Position numbers and translations under genes: made by a program | In this document: one piece after another, positions 43,522 through 51,975 of the stretch | Layout: the number at the start of each line of letters is the position of its first letter | Numbering within the stretch: position 1 is the first letter of the stretch | Source of the DNA: Arthrobacter sp. NicSoilB8 | GTDB taxonomy: Bacteria; Actinomycetota; Actinomycetes; Actinomycetales; Micrococcaceae | Assembly: GCF_019977355.1 (NCBI RefSeq) | Contig: NZ_AP024655.1 | Span: forward strand, 2,914,001 to 2,978,000 | Direction of reading: 5' to 3' | Length of the DNA: 64,000 bases | Notes under the pieces: generated by a model | Told to the model about the DNA's origin: nothing | The model's database searches: none | What the model saw: only the letters and a program-made list of their open reading frames with translations

Positions 43522-43589
43522 AGGTCGAAGGACAGCGCAGGTCGCAGGACAGCGCAGGTCGCAGGACAGCGCAGGTCGAAGGACAGCGC
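43522..43589 (+). repeat. 17-bp tandem repeat downstream of DUF2004 gene
   Basis: Four adjacent 17-bp units (AGGTCGnAGGACAGCGC) with one variable base, alternating A, C, C, A. They lie between the stop codon and the terminator. There are no spacers, so it is not a CRISPR. Confidence 0.9.
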
Positions 43590-43596
43590 AGAACGT

Positions 43597-43639
43597 ACGA
43601 CGCCGGCCGGTCACCTTGCAGGTGACCGGCCGGCGTCGT
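43597..43639. terminator. Bidirectional terminator between DUF2004 and metE
   Basis: Perfect 19-bp stem (43597-43615 with 43621-43639) with a five-base loop TTGCA. It serves convergent transcripts; T-runs are short. Confidence 0.8.
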
Positions 43640-43694
43640 TATGTCAGGTTATGTCAGCTCGGCTGTTATGTCGGCTGGCGGGTTCAGCGGCGTG

Positions 43695-46043
43695 CTACTT
43701 GGCTGCTTCCAGCAGTTCGGCGCGGACCGTCTTGGTGGCCGTGACCAGGTTGCGCAGAGACTCTTCGGTCTCGGCGTAGCCGCGGGTCTTCAGGCCGCAG
43801 TCCGGGTTGACCCAGAGCTGGCGGGACGGGACGTGCTTGACGGCGGTGCTGAGCAGTTCGGTGACTTCCTGCTCGCCCGGGACGCGGGGCGAGTGGATGT
43901 CATAGACGCCCGGGCCGACGCCGCGGCCGAAGCCGTGGGATTCGAGGTCGTGCACGACCTCCATGCGGGAGCGGGCGGCCTCGATCGAGGTGACGTCGGC
44001 GTCGAGGCCGTCGATCGCGTCAATGATGGCGCCGAACTCGGAGTAGCACAGGTGCGTGTGGACCTGGGTGGCGTCGGCGGCGCCGGCGGTGGAGAGGCGG
44101 AAGGACTTCACGGACCAGTCCAGGTACGCGGCCTGGTCGGCCTTGCGCAGGGGCAGGAGCTCGCGCAGTGCGGGCTCGTCCACCTGGATGACCTTGATGC
44201 CGGCTGCTTCGAGGTCGGCGATTTCGTCGCGGAGGGCGAGGGCCACCTGGTTGGCGGTCTCGCCGAGCGGCTGGTCGTCGCGGACGAAGGACCACGCAAG
44301 GATGGTGACCGGGCCGGTGAGCATGCCCTTCATCGGCTTGTTGGTCAGGGACTGCGCGTACCTGGCCCATTCCACCGTGATCGGGGCGCTGCGGGTGACA
44401 TCGCCCCACAGGATGGACGGACGGGTGCAGCGCGAGCCGTACGACTGGACCCAGCCGTGCACGGTGACGTCGAAGCCTTCGAGGTTCTCGGCGAAGTACT
44501 GGACCATGTCATTGCGCTCGGGCTCGCCGTGAACCAGGACGTCGAAGCCGAGCTCCTCCTGCAGGTCCACGACGCGCTTGATCTCGTCCTTCATGAGCTG
44601 CTCGTACTGACCCGTGGTGAGGTCGCCGCGGTTGGCACGGGCCCGGGCGGTGCGGATTTCCGAGGTCTGCGGGAAGGAGCCGATCGTGGTGGTGGGCAGC
44701 GGCGGCAGGTCCAGCGCCTTCTCCTGAGCGGCTTCGCGGACCGCGTAGGCGGAGCGGTTGAAGTCGGCGTCGGTCAGCGCGGCGGTGCGGGCCCGGACGT
44801 CGGCGCGGCGTACGCCCTCGGCTTCGGCGCGGGAGGCGATGACGCGGGTGGCCTCGTCGATGGCCGGCCGGACGGCCGCCTCGTCGGTCAGCAGGCCGGC
44901 CAGGGTGACAACCTCGACGGCCTTCTGGTCGGCGAAGGCGAGCCAGCTGCGCAACTGCTCGGAGAGCTGGACTTCCTCGTCGACGTCGTGCGGGACGTGC
45001 TGGGTGGAGGTGGAGGTGCTGATGGCGAGCTTGGCCACCGACTTCTTCAGCTCGGCGATCTTCTTCGCGGAGGCCGCGAGGTCGTTGCGCCAGATGTTGT
45101 GGCCGTCCACGACGCCGGCAACCAGGGTCTTGTTGCCCAGTGCGGCCAAGGCGGCAGCGGAGGGGACCTCACCCTTGAAGACGTCCAGGTGCAGGGCGTC
45201 GATCCCGGTGGCGGCGAGGGTGCCGAGCTGGCCGTTGAGCGCACCGTACGGGGTGGAGACAAACAGCTGCGGGCGCTGCGCCGCGGCGGCGAGAACCTCG
45301 TAGGAGCGGGCGACGGCGGCCTGGATTTCCTCGGCCGGGGTGTCCTGGTCCACCACGAGGGCGGGCTCGTCGAGCTGGACCCAGCTGGCGCCGGCGGCGG
45401 CAAGATTCTGGAGCAGCGCGGTGTAGACGGGCAGGACTTCCTCGAGGCGGGACAGCGGGCTGAAGCCGGCCGGGGCGTCGTCGGAGGCCTTGCTCAGCAG
45501 GAGGAACGTGACCGGGCCGACGATGTACGGGCGGGTCTGGACGCCGTTGGCGAGGGCGTACTCGAATTCCTCGACGATCCGGTTGGAGGTCAGCGCGAAG
45601 GGGGTCTCGGGGCCGATTTCCGGGACGAGGTAGTGGTAGTTGGTGTCGAACCACTTGGTCATTTCCAGCGGCTGCTGGTCCTTGTTGCCGCGGGCCAGGG
45701 TGAAGTAGCCGTCGATGTCCAGCTGGCCCTCGGCGTTGAGGAGGTTGCCGAAGCGGGCGGGCACGGCGCCGAGGTGGGCGGCGGCGTCGAGGACCTGGTC
45801 GTAGTAGGAGAACGTGCCGGGAACGGCGGCGGCTTCGGTCAGGCCGAGGCCCTGGAGGCGCTTGGCGGTGCCGAGCTGGATCTCCTTGGCGGCGGTGTCC
45901 AGGGCCGCGGCGTCGATTTTGCCGGCCCAGTAGGCCTCGACGGCCTTCTTGAGCTCGCGGCGGCGGCCGATGCGCGGGTAGCCCAGGATCGAGGCGGACG
46001 GGAAGGGGGTGGTGCGCTGTTCAGTGCTGGGAAGTTCAGTCAT
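43695..46043 (-). CDS. metE: Cobalamin-independent methionine synthase
   Basis: 782 residues from ATG 46043 with AAGGA eight bases upstream; frames further upstream are repeat-derived. Starts SASILGYPRIGRRRELKKAV, as MetE does. Zinc/homocysteine site in the C-terminal barrel: HTHLCYSEF (His, Cys ligands) and NPDCGLKTRGYAE (Cys ligand). It moves the methyl group of 5-methyltetrahydrofolate-triglutamate to homocysteine. It lies directly downstream of metF, which makes the methyl donor, so the two steps are co-expressed. The 180-bp gap between them is made of repeats of the metF 3' end. No cobalamin riboswitch was found in front. Confidence 0.97.
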   Translation of the reverse strand: MTELPSTEQRTTPFPSASILGYPRIGRRRELKKAVEAYWAGKIDAAALDTAAKEIQLGTAKRLQGLGLTEAAAVPGTFSYYDQVLDAAAHLGAVPARFGNLLNAEGQLDIDGYFTLARGNKDQQPLEMTKWFDTNYHYLVPEIGPETPFALTSNRIVEEFEYALANGVQTRPYIVGPVTFLLLSKASDDAPAGFSPLSRLEEVLPVYTALLQNLAAAGASWVQLDEPALVVDQDTPAEEIQAAVARSYEVLAAAAQRPQLFVSTPYGALNGQLGTLAATGIDALHLDVFKGEVPSAAALAALGNKTLVAGVVDGHNIWRNDLAASAKKIAELKKSVAKLAISTSTSTQHVPHDVDEEVQLSEQLRSWLAFADQKAVEVVTLAGLLTDEAAVRPAIDEATRVIASRAEAEGVRRADVRARTAALTDADFNRSAYAVREAAQEKALDLPPLPTTTIGSFPQTSEIRTARARANRGDLTTGQYEQLMKDEIKRVVDLQEELGFDVLVHGEPERNDMVQYFAENLEGFDVTVHGWVQSYGSRCTRPSILWGDVTRSAPITVEWARYAQSLTNKPMKGMLTGPVTILAWSFVRDDQPLGETANQVALALRDEIADLEAAGIKVIQVDEPALRELLPLRKADQAAYLDWSVKSFRLSTAGAADATQVHTHLCYSEFGAIIDAIDGLDADVTSIEAARSRMEVVHDLESHGFGRGVGPGVYDIHSPRVPGEQEVTELLSTAVKHVPSRQLWVNPDCGLKTRGYAETEESLRNLVTATKTVRAELLEAAK

Positions 46044-46074
46044 GGGAAGTCCTTGGAGTTGGTCGGTGACAGAA

Positions 46075-46255
46075 GACGAAAGTTGGGCGGTCAGCTGAAG
46101 CGCTGGCCGGCGGCACGCCGGGAGCCCGAGAGATGACGAAGGTTGGGCGGTCAGCTGGCTGGCTGGCTGGCTGGCTGCTGGCGGCAGGCCGGGAGCCTGC
46201 CAGATGACGACGGTTGAGCGGTCAGCTGGCGAGCTGACTGGCGGCACGCCGGGAG
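46075..46255 (-). repeat. Imperfect triplication of the metF 3' end
   Basis: Three units start at 46075, 46135 and 46206 (GACGAAxGTTG, GCGGTCAGCTG, then GGCGGCACGCCGGGAG). The third codes for the real C-terminus and stop of metF; the first two fill the metF-metE gap. The middle unit carries a CTGG tetranucleotide run. Confidence 0.8.
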
Positions 46256-47235
46256 GCGTTGATGCGCCCGGCGCCGTGCCGGCTGCCACCCTGCCGATTG
46301 CCGCCCTGCCGATTGCCGCTGCGCGGTCGGGGCAGTGCGAGTTTGTCCAGCACGTCGAGGGCGGCGGCGTGCTCGTTGAACGTGTAGAGGTGGATGCCGG
46401 GGGCGCCGGCCTCCAGGGCGGCGTTGGCGAGGTCCACTGTGGCGCTGACGCCGATCCGGGTCCGCTCGGCGTCGGTATCGGCGGCCGCGAGGCGGTCGAT
46501 GAGCTCCGGCGCCGGCTCCACGCCGGTCAGTTCGCCGAGGCGGGCGAGCCGGCGGAGGCTGGTCAGCGGCATGACACCGGGGATGATCGGGATGGTCACC
46601 CCGGCCCGGCGTGCCCGGGTCAGGAGGTTGGCGTACTGCTCGGTGTGGAAGAAGACCTGGGTGATGGCGAAGTCGGCGCCGGAGCGCTGCTTGGCCAGCA
46701 GGACCTCGACGTCGTGCGCTTCACTGGGAGATTCCGGGTGACGGGTCGGGTAGGCGGCGACGCCGACGGCGACCTTGCCGGCGCACAGGAGCGCCGAGCG
46801 GCGCTGTTCCACGCGGCGGATGAGTTCGATCAGGTCCTGGGCGTAGCGCAGCGACCCGGGCGGCGGGGTTGCGCCGTCCTTGGGCTGGTCGCCACGCAGG
46901 GCGAGGATGCCACGGACCCCGACGTCGAGCAGTTCGCCGATGATCTCCGCCAGTTCCTCCGGGGAGTTCCCGACGCAGGTCAGGTGGGCCAAGGGCCGCA
47001 GCGTCGTTTCCTGCACGAGCCGGTTGATGAGCTCGACGGCGGTGCTGCGGTTGGAGCCGCTGGCGCCGTAGGTCACGGACACGTAATCCGGGTCCGTGGC
47101 TTCCAGTTCGCCGATGGTGGTCCAAAGGGATTCAGCGGCGGCGGCCGACCGCGGCGGGAACAGCTCGTAGGACAGCGCAACGGGAGCCGCGCCGGCCAGG
47201 TTGGGATGGGTGTCGATAAGGCTTGGTGGTGACAT
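46222..47235 (-). CDS. metF: 5,10-methylenetetrahydrofolate reductase
   Basis: 337 residues from ATG 47235 with AAGGAC six bases upstream. TIM barrel: LSYELFPPRSAAAAESLWTT (catalytic Glu), DYVSVTYGASGSNR, THLTCVG-like segment PLAHLTCVG, ILALRGDQPKDG, AAYPTRHPESP, FAITQVFFH and PIIPGVMPLTS. It reduces 5,10-methylene-THF to 5-methyl-THF for MetE. The last ~45 residues are a basic, repeat-born tail (GNRQG twice), not part of the barrel. A structured leader and a GTTAC-TGAG-GTAAC palindrome lie upstream. Confidence 0.96.
   Translation of the reverse strand: MSPPSLIDTHPNLAGAAPVALSYELFPPRSAAAAESLWTTIGELEATDPDYVSVTYGASGSNRSTAVELINRLVQETTLRPLAHLTCVGNSPEELAEIIGELLDVGVRGILALRGDQPKDGATPPPGSLRYAQDLIELIRRVEQRRSALLCAGKVAVGVAAYPTRHPESPSEAHDVEVLLAKQRSGADFAITQVFFHTEQYANLLTRARRAGVTIPIIPGVMPLTSLRRLARLGELTGVEPAPELIDRLAAADTDAERTRIGVSATVDLANAALEAGAPGIHLYTFNEHAAALDVLDKLALPRPRSGNRQGGNRQGGSRHGAGRINASRRAASQLAS
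46290..46319 (-). repeat. 15-bp tandem duplication in metF tail
   Basis: Two perfect copies of CCTGCCGATTGCCGC encode a doubled five-residue GNRQG unit near the MetF C-terminus. Confidence 0.88.
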
Positions 47236-47312
47236 TTGCGTCCTTGGCTGTGAACACTGGCGCATGCCCGGAAAACGGGACGGGTCGCCAATGAATTGAG
47301 TTTGGGGAACAC

Positions 47313-47467
47313 GGAGGGAACTCCAGCAGGGCGCAGCCGCGACTGTTACGCCTGATACGAAGTTGTCCGTGAGCAAATGTCAGGCCCACATGGGGGCACC
47401 CACACCCTCCTGGGCCGCCCTGGGGCATGCCTTCAACGGAGGATCGCTGACACGTTACTGAGGTAAC
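47313..47467 (-). promoter_or_regulatory. Structured leader and operator-like palindrome of metF-metE
   Basis: On the minus strand the order is CAGGGCG (47422-47416), GGAGGG (47410-47405), GCCTGA/TCAGGC hairpin (47385-47350), CGCCCTG (47333-47327), CCCTCC (47318-47313), a pseudoknot-like arrangement. GTTAC-TGAG-GTAAC at 47454-47467 sits just after a TATACA -10-like box. Either could answer to methionine supply; no known riboswitch class matched. Confidence 0.45.
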
Positions 47468-47627
47468 TTGTATAGAACTCTAAGGGGCGGTAGCGGGGCC
47501 CTTCAAGTCGGCGTCCGAATTAAGACGCACCTTTACGGCCTTCTGCGGGTCCGGACAGAATAATGTTCGCGGCCGGGCCGATTTTGTTACGCTGCCCGGC
47601 CCCCTCCCCATCGCCCTTGCTCAGGAC

Positions 47628-47633
47628 TATCCT
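47628..47633 (+). promoter_or_regulatory. -10 hexamer, leaderless promoter
   Basis: TATCCT lies six bases before ATG 47640, as at 985, 3791 and 42944. Confidence 0.6.
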
Positions 47634-47639
47634 TTTGCC

Positions 47640-47843
47640 ATGATCCAGCTTCCAGCCAGTTACCAGGAGTACCTCGCCGGCAAGAGCGAGAGCTTCATCA
47701 ACACCGTCCGGCCTGTGCTCATGCAGTCGGCTGCAGACAAGTCGCACGGCGTGCGCGTCTCCTACAACCGCGGCCCCACCGGCCACCAGGCGCACCTGGA
47801 CGAGAGCATCCCGTTCGGGACGGTCATTGAGGACATCGACTGA
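47640..47843 (+). CDS. Small hypothetical protein (67 aa)
   Basis: 67 residues (starting MIQLPASYQEYLAG) with a leaderless promoter. No cysteine, signal peptide or TM segment; the middle is helical and the end acidic (SIPFGTVIEDID). Strong codon bias and the promoter support a real gene. I do not recognise the family. It is convergent with the ROK regulator and not in an operon. Confidence 0.65.
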   Translation: MIQLPASYQEYLAGKSESFINTVRPVLMQSAADKSHGVRVSYNRGPTGHQAHLDESIPFGTVIEDID

Positions 47844-47874
47844 AACCGGCCGGGCCCAGCGGGCCCTAACCCCG

Positions 47875-49128
47875 CTAGCCTTCCAGGAGCAGCCGCTGCG
47901 AGCGCGGAGCCAGCGTGTGTTCCAGCACGAGGCAGGCCGCGCCGACCGCACCGACGTCCTCGCCCACGCCCGTGCCCACAACTTCGATCCCGTGGATCAG
48001 CCGGGTGGCGCTGTTCGCCTCGATCAAACCGGGGATCTTCTCCAGGTAGGCCGTTGACAGGCAGGTCCAGAACGGGCCGCCGAACACCACCCGGTCCACG
48101 TCCAGGGCGTTCGTGACGGCCGAGACCGCACGGGCTACGAGCACGGCGGATCGTTCGATGATCTCCTTCGCCTGTTCGTTGCCGCTGTAGGCGAGTTCGC
48201 ACAACTGCGCAAAACGCTCCTGGACCTCCGGCGCACTCCGGTCCTGACGCGCACCGTCCAGCACCCCGGCCGCCTCGGCCTGGGCGACGAGCACCTGCGG
48301 AATGGCGGAGGATTTCACGCAGCCGCGCTGTCCGCAGTCGCAAAGGGCGCCGTCCGGGTCCACGATGATGTGCCCGATCTCCCCGGCGTTGCCCGAGGTC
48401 CCCCGGACGACTTCGTCGTTGAGGACAATTCCGCAGCCGATCCCGGTCCCCATGTACATGAAGACGAAGCTGCCTTCGCCGCTGGGGCCGCCGGCCCAGG
48501 TTTCCGCGACGGCGGCGCTGGTCACGTCCTTGTCCATCAGGGTGGACAGGCCGGTGGCTTCGGTGAGGGCGTCCCGCAGCCGGACCCGGTCCCAGCCGGG
48601 CAGCAATGGCGGATCCACCACCGCGCCTTCGGTCAGGTCGATCGGGCCCGGGGAAGCAACGCCCAGCCCCGCGATCCGGGCCGGGTTGGCCCCGGAGTCG
48701 GCGATGAGCCTCTTGATTTCCGCCGCGATGGTGTCAATGACGGCCCCGGGGTCCGTGCCGGGCGGGGTGCTGATCCGGGAGTGCTTGACGACGGCGCCGA
48801 GGAGGTCCAGCACCACGAACGTGAGCACGGCCGGGTCCAGATGGACGCCCACCGCGTACATCCCCGCGGGATTCAGCCGGAGCATGGTCCGCGGCTTGCC
48901 CGGCCCGGTGCCTTCCTTGCCGGCCTCGACGATCAGGTGCTGGTCCAGCAGCCGGCGGGAAATATTGGAAATGGTCTGCGGCGACAGCCCGACGATCTGG
49001 GCCAGCTCCACCCGGCTCAGCCCGGCCGGCGCGCGGCGGATGGCGTCGAGGATGACCGTGAGGTTGAAATCGCCCATCTTCGGTAGGTTGGTCCCTCGCC
49101 TCGGTGAGGGTTGCCGGATCTCGGTCAC
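47875..49128 (-). CDS. ROK family transcriptional regulator (NagC/XylR type)
   Basis: 417 residues from GTG 49128 with GAGG five bases upstream. N-terminal winged helix: LSRVELAQIVGLSPQTISN, ISRRLLDQHLIVEAG. The ROK domain follows, with GVASPGPIDLTEG (sugar/ATP fold), MGTGIGCGIVLN, GNAGEIGHIIVDPDG, and a CDCGQRGC zinc motif. Such proteins bind sugars and control sugar-utilisation genes, but no sugar operon is next to it, so its targets are elsewhere or only itself. The GCVKS after the zinc motif differs from the usual GCxE. Confidence 0.9.
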   Translation of the reverse strand: MTEIRQPSPRRGTNLPKMGDFNLTVILDAIRRAPAGLSRVELAQIVGLSPQTISNISRRLLDQHLIVEAGKEGTGPGKPRTMLRLNPAGMYAVGVHLDPAVLTFVVLDLLGAVVKHSRISTPPGTDPGAVIDTIAAEIKRLIADSGANPARIAGLGVASPGPIDLTEGAVVDPPLLPGWDRVRLRDALTEATGLSTLMDKDVTSAAVAETWAGGPSGEGSFVFMYMGTGIGCGIVLNDEVVRGTSGNAGEIGHIIVDPDGALCDCGQRGCVKSSAIPQVLVAQAEAAGVLDGARQDRSAPEVQERFAQLCELAYSGNEQAKEIIERSAVLVARAVSAVTNALDVDRVVFGGPFWTCLSTAYLEKIPGLIEANSATRLIHGIEVVGTGVGEDVGAVGAACLVLEHTLAPRSQRLLLEG

Positions 49129-49226
49129 TGTTACCTCTAAACGTCTTTGGCCACGCACAGCAGTTGTCAGAATCGTACGTTACGTGCAGGCGTGCGCCCA
49201 CACATCTGCTTTTCGACCCGAATGTT

Positions 49227-50393
49227 TCACTTTTGTGGGCGCCGGGTGCTGGCCGTCACCGTGAACTTCGGATTCCTGCCGACCTCGCGTGTCGGCCCGA
49301 TCAGTCGTTCGAGTGCCGGCCGGTAGTGCAGGTGGCTGTTGAACACGGTCCACAGTTCCCCGCCGGGAGCTAGCACCCTGCCGGCGGCCTCGATCAGCTT
49401 GATCCCGGCGCCGGCGTGCACGGCCGCTTCCAGATGGAAGGGCGGGTTGAGCAGGACCAGGTCGGCACTGGCATCCGGCAGCGTGCTCATGGCGTCGTCC
49501 TGCAGCACGTCGATCCTGCCGGCCAGGGCGTTGGCGCGGGCCGTGGCGAGGGCTGAGTCGACGGCGGCCGCGGACCGGTCCGTGGCCGTGACGCGGGCGC
49601 CCGGGTTGGCACGGGCGTACATCGCGGCAAGGATGCCCGTGCCGCAGCCCAGGTCAATGGCATGGGAGGCGTGGGGCATCCGCGGCAGGAAGTCCAGTAG
49701 GAACCTGGTACCGATATCCAGCCCGGTGCCGGCGAAGACGGCTCCCCGGGCGCAGACCGTTAGCCCCAACTCTTCGTTCACCTCGGTGACCGGGAATGGC
49801 GGGGCTGCCGGGACGGGCTTGGGGCGCCGGGCCAGCAGGAGCCGTGACTTCTGCCGGGCCAGCTGGGGCTGGACGTCCGCGAAGTAGCGTCCCAGCACCG
49901 CGTTCATGCCCAGGCTCATGTGTTTGACGCGGCCACCCGCCAGCAGGACGACGTCGGGCGCCGCGTAGCGGGCGATGGCGTCGGCGATTTCCTCGAGTTC
50001 CGCGAGGGACCGGGGCAGTTGGAGCAACACGACGGCGGCGCCCTCCAGCAGTGCGGCGCCAAGCGGGAGTTGCTCGAAGCCGGCGTCGATTGCCAGGGCC
50101 TCGGCGTTGGCGCGGAGCGCCCGCTCGCCGGTGATGAGGTCCTGGTGGACCCGGACGGGGCCCGTCCCGGGCGTCGGGGCCTCGGAGTTCAGGGCACCCA
50201 GCGTGAGGGCACCGTACCGGTCCCCCACGACCGTGAGCCGTCCCCCGGGCCGCAGCAAGCCTGCCGCCTGCATCTCAAGGGTAGTGTCCAGCAGGAGTTT
50301 GTCCGTGGCGTCCCACGCCTGCAGGTTGGCGGCCTCGACATCCGGGAATCGTCTCAACCGGGCCAAGAGGGATTCGAAGTTGGTGTCCGCCAC
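49227..50393 (-). CDS. Class I SAM-dependent methyltransferase, RlmG/RsmC type
   Basis: 388 residues from GTG 50393; TTG starts at 50420 and 50435 are possible and the true start is unsure. Two-domain layout: a degenerate N-terminal methyltransferase-like half and a catalytic C-terminal half with AIDLGCGTGILAAMYAR (SAM motif I), DLVLLNPPFHLEAA (the N-P-P-F motif of base N-methylation) and LWTVFNSHLHY. The layout matches 23S/16S rRNA guanine-N2 methyltransferases (RlmG, RsmC). Neighbours are unrelated, so the target site is inferred from family only. Confidence 0.85.
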   Translation of the reverse strand: MADTNFESLLARLRRFPDVEAANLQAWDATDKLLLDTTLEMQAAGLLRPGGRLTVVGDRYGALTLGALNSEAPTPGTGPVRVHQDLITGERALRANAEALAIDAGFEQLPLGAALLEGAAVVLLQLPRSLAELEEIADAIARYAAPDVVLLAGGRVKHMSLGMNAVLGRYFADVQPQLARQKSRLLLARRPKPVPAAPPFPVTEVNEELGLTVCARGAVFAGTGLDIGTRFLLDFLPRMPHASHAIDLGCGTGILAAMYARANPGARVTATDRSAAAVDSALATARANALAGRIDVLQDDAMSTLPDASADLVLLNPPFHLEAAVHAGAGIKLIEAAGRVLAPGGELWTVFNSHLHYRPALERLIGPTREVGRNPKFTVTASTRRPQK

Positions 50394-50444
50394 GCGCGTT
50401 GTGCCGCCGTTTCTTCTCAAGCTTGGTACCTGCAAGGCTTTACG

Positions 50445-51542
50445 TTATCCCGAACCGGCCAGAAGTGTGAGGATTCCCGCGACGGCGGCCCGGCCGGCAC
50501 GGTTGGCTCCGATGGTGGACGAGGACGGCCCGTAGCCCACCAGGTGAACCCGGGGCTCGGCCGCAACCCGGGTGCCGTCCATCGCGATGCCGCCGCCGGG
50601 TCCGCGCAGGTGCAGCGGGGCGAGATGGTCGAGCTCGGCCCGGAATCCCGTGGCCCACAGGATCACCCCGGCGGCCAGGAAGCCGCCGTCGGCCAGCCGG
50701 ACGCCGTCGGGCTCGATCGCGGTGAACATGGGCTGCCGGTCAAGGACGCCGCGCTCCGCGGCGGCGCGCAGTGCCGGCGTCCGGATCAGGCCGGTCACGG
50801 ACACGACGCTCTGCGGCGGGAGGCCCTGGCGCACCCGCTCCTCGACGAGGGCGACGGCGTAGTGGCCCGCCTGCCGGTCAAAGGCGGCCTCGCGCCAGAC
50901 CGGTTCCCGGCGGGTGAACCACGAGGTGCCGGTGACTTGGGAGATCTCATCGAGCAGCCCGACGGCGGAGATCCCGCCGCCGACCACAATGACATGCAGA
51001 CCGCGGAATTCTTCGGCCGAGACGTAGTCGGCCACATGCAACTGCCGGCCGCGGAAGCTTGCCTGGCCCGGGTAGATGGGCCAGAAGGGCCTGGTCCAGG
51101 TGCCGGTCGCGTTGATGACGGCGCGGGCAGACCACTCGCCGCGGGATGTGGTGATCTTCAATCGCCCGGCAGGATCGGCGTCTTCGCGGCTCACTGACTG
51201 CACTTTGACGGGCCGCTCTATCGCCAGGCCGAGGTCGTGTTCGTACCCGCCGAAGTAGCGGGTCAGGAAACTGGAGCTGGCCTCGGCAGGATCCACGGCC
51301 GGCTGCGGGATGCCGGGGAGGTCGCTGATGCCGTTCACCGTGGCCATGAGCAGGCTCTTCCAGCGGTGCCGCCAGGCCCCGCCCGGGCCCTCCTCCGCGT
51401 CGAGGACGATGTAGGTCCCGGCAGCCCGGCCCGCCACTGCGGGCCGTCCGGCGCCGGCCTCGGAGGGACCAGCGGGAACCAAGCCGCGGCGCTGCAGGTG
51501 GTAGGCCGCGGAGAGCCCGGCCTGGCCGGCGCCCACCACCAC
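50445..51542 (-). CDS. NAD(P)/FAD-dependent oxidoreductase (flavin monooxygenase-like)
   Basis: 365 residues from GTG 51542, but this start cuts the first strand of the FAD fold (VVVVGAGQAGLSAA). The frame is open upstream through ADVV with no ATG, GTG or TTG; an ATT at 51575 or CTG at 51593 is conceivable. FAD motif VVGAGQAGLS, then NADPH motif VIVVGGGISAVGLL mid-protein and ILWATGFRAELDHL before the end, as in flavin-containing monooxygenases of the CzcO/YhdD-type. The insert between residues ~20 and ~45 is low complexity. Function beyond monooxygenase-like not assigned. Confidence 0.82.
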   Translation of the reverse strand: MVVGAGQAGLSAAYHLQRRGLVPAGPSEAGAGRPAVAGRAAGTYIVLDAEEGPGGAWRHRWKSLLMATVNGISDLPGIPQPAVDPAEASSSFLTRYFGGYEHDLGLAIERPVKVQSVSREDADPAGRLKITTSRGEWSARAVINATGTWTRPFWPIYPGQASFRGRQLHVADYVSAEEFRGLHVIVVGGGISAVGLLDEISQVTGTSWFTRREPVWREAAFDRQAGHYAVALVEERVRQGLPPQSVVSVTGLIRTPALRAAAERGVLDRQPMFTAIEPDGVRLADGGFLAAGVILWATGFRAELDHLAPLHLRGPGGGIAMDGTRVAAEPRVHLVGYGPSSSTIGANRAGRAAVAGILTLLAGSG

Positions 51543-51589
51543 GACGTCGGCCCGGCGGGCCGTCTGTGCGGTAATGCCCCGGCCCCCGC

Positions 51590-51949
51590 TCAGATCTTCT
51601 TGACGACGCTGGACTTGAGCTGCATGGGACCCACGCCGTCCACCTTGCAGTCGATGTCGTGGTCGCCCACCCCGTTGACCAGGCGGATGCCGCGGACTTT
51701 GGTGCCGACCTTGATGACGGTCGAGCTGCCCTTGATTTTCAGGTCCTTGACCACCGTCACGGTGTCGCCGTCGGCGAGGACGTTGCCGACGGCGTCCTTG
51801 ATGACGGATTCAGCCTGGAGGTTGGCCTCGGTGTCAGTCTCCGCGGACGCGGACCATTCGTGTGCACACTCCGGGCAGACCAGGAGCGCCCCCATCTCGT
51901 AGGTGTATTCGCTGGAGCATTCGGGGCACGGGGGCAAGGAGTCGTTCAC
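51590..51949 (-). CDS. YjdM/PhnA-type zinc-ribbon protein
   Basis: 119 residues. N-terminal zinc ribbon with [15 protein letters not shown] and VCPECAHEW (four Cys), then the PhnA-like C-terminal domain [40 protein letters not shown] and [11 protein letters not shown]. Long annotated as alkylphosphonate protein PhnA, but there is no phosphonate operon here and the real role is unknown. It is upstream of and close to the flavoprotein gene, whose start may lie inside or next to its stop. Confidence 0.9.
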   Translation of the reverse strand: MNDSLPPCPECSSEYTYEMGALLVCPECAHEWSASAETDTEANLQAESVIKDAVGNVLADGDTVTVVKDLKIKGSSTVIKVGTKVRGIRLVNGVGDHDIDCKVDGVGPMQLKSSVVKKI

Positions 51950-51975
51950 CTGCCCAAGTTTAGCCGCACTCTGCC

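Noticed and set aside
43522..43589. Possible CRISPR array
   Set aside because: Units are directly adjacent at 17 bp with no spacers and no cas genes nearby.
43641..46136. 831-codon open frame opposite metE
   Set aside because: Same reason; metE has all catalytic residues on the other strand and the shadow has no motif.
46044..46289. N-terminal extension of MetE
   Set aside because: The open frame is built from the metF-end repeats; ATG 46043 has a good ribosome site and the normal MetE start.
46044..47640. Cobalamin or classical SAM riboswitch before metE or metF
   Set aside because: I looked for the B12-box and S-box cores and did not find them; only generic structured pairing remains.
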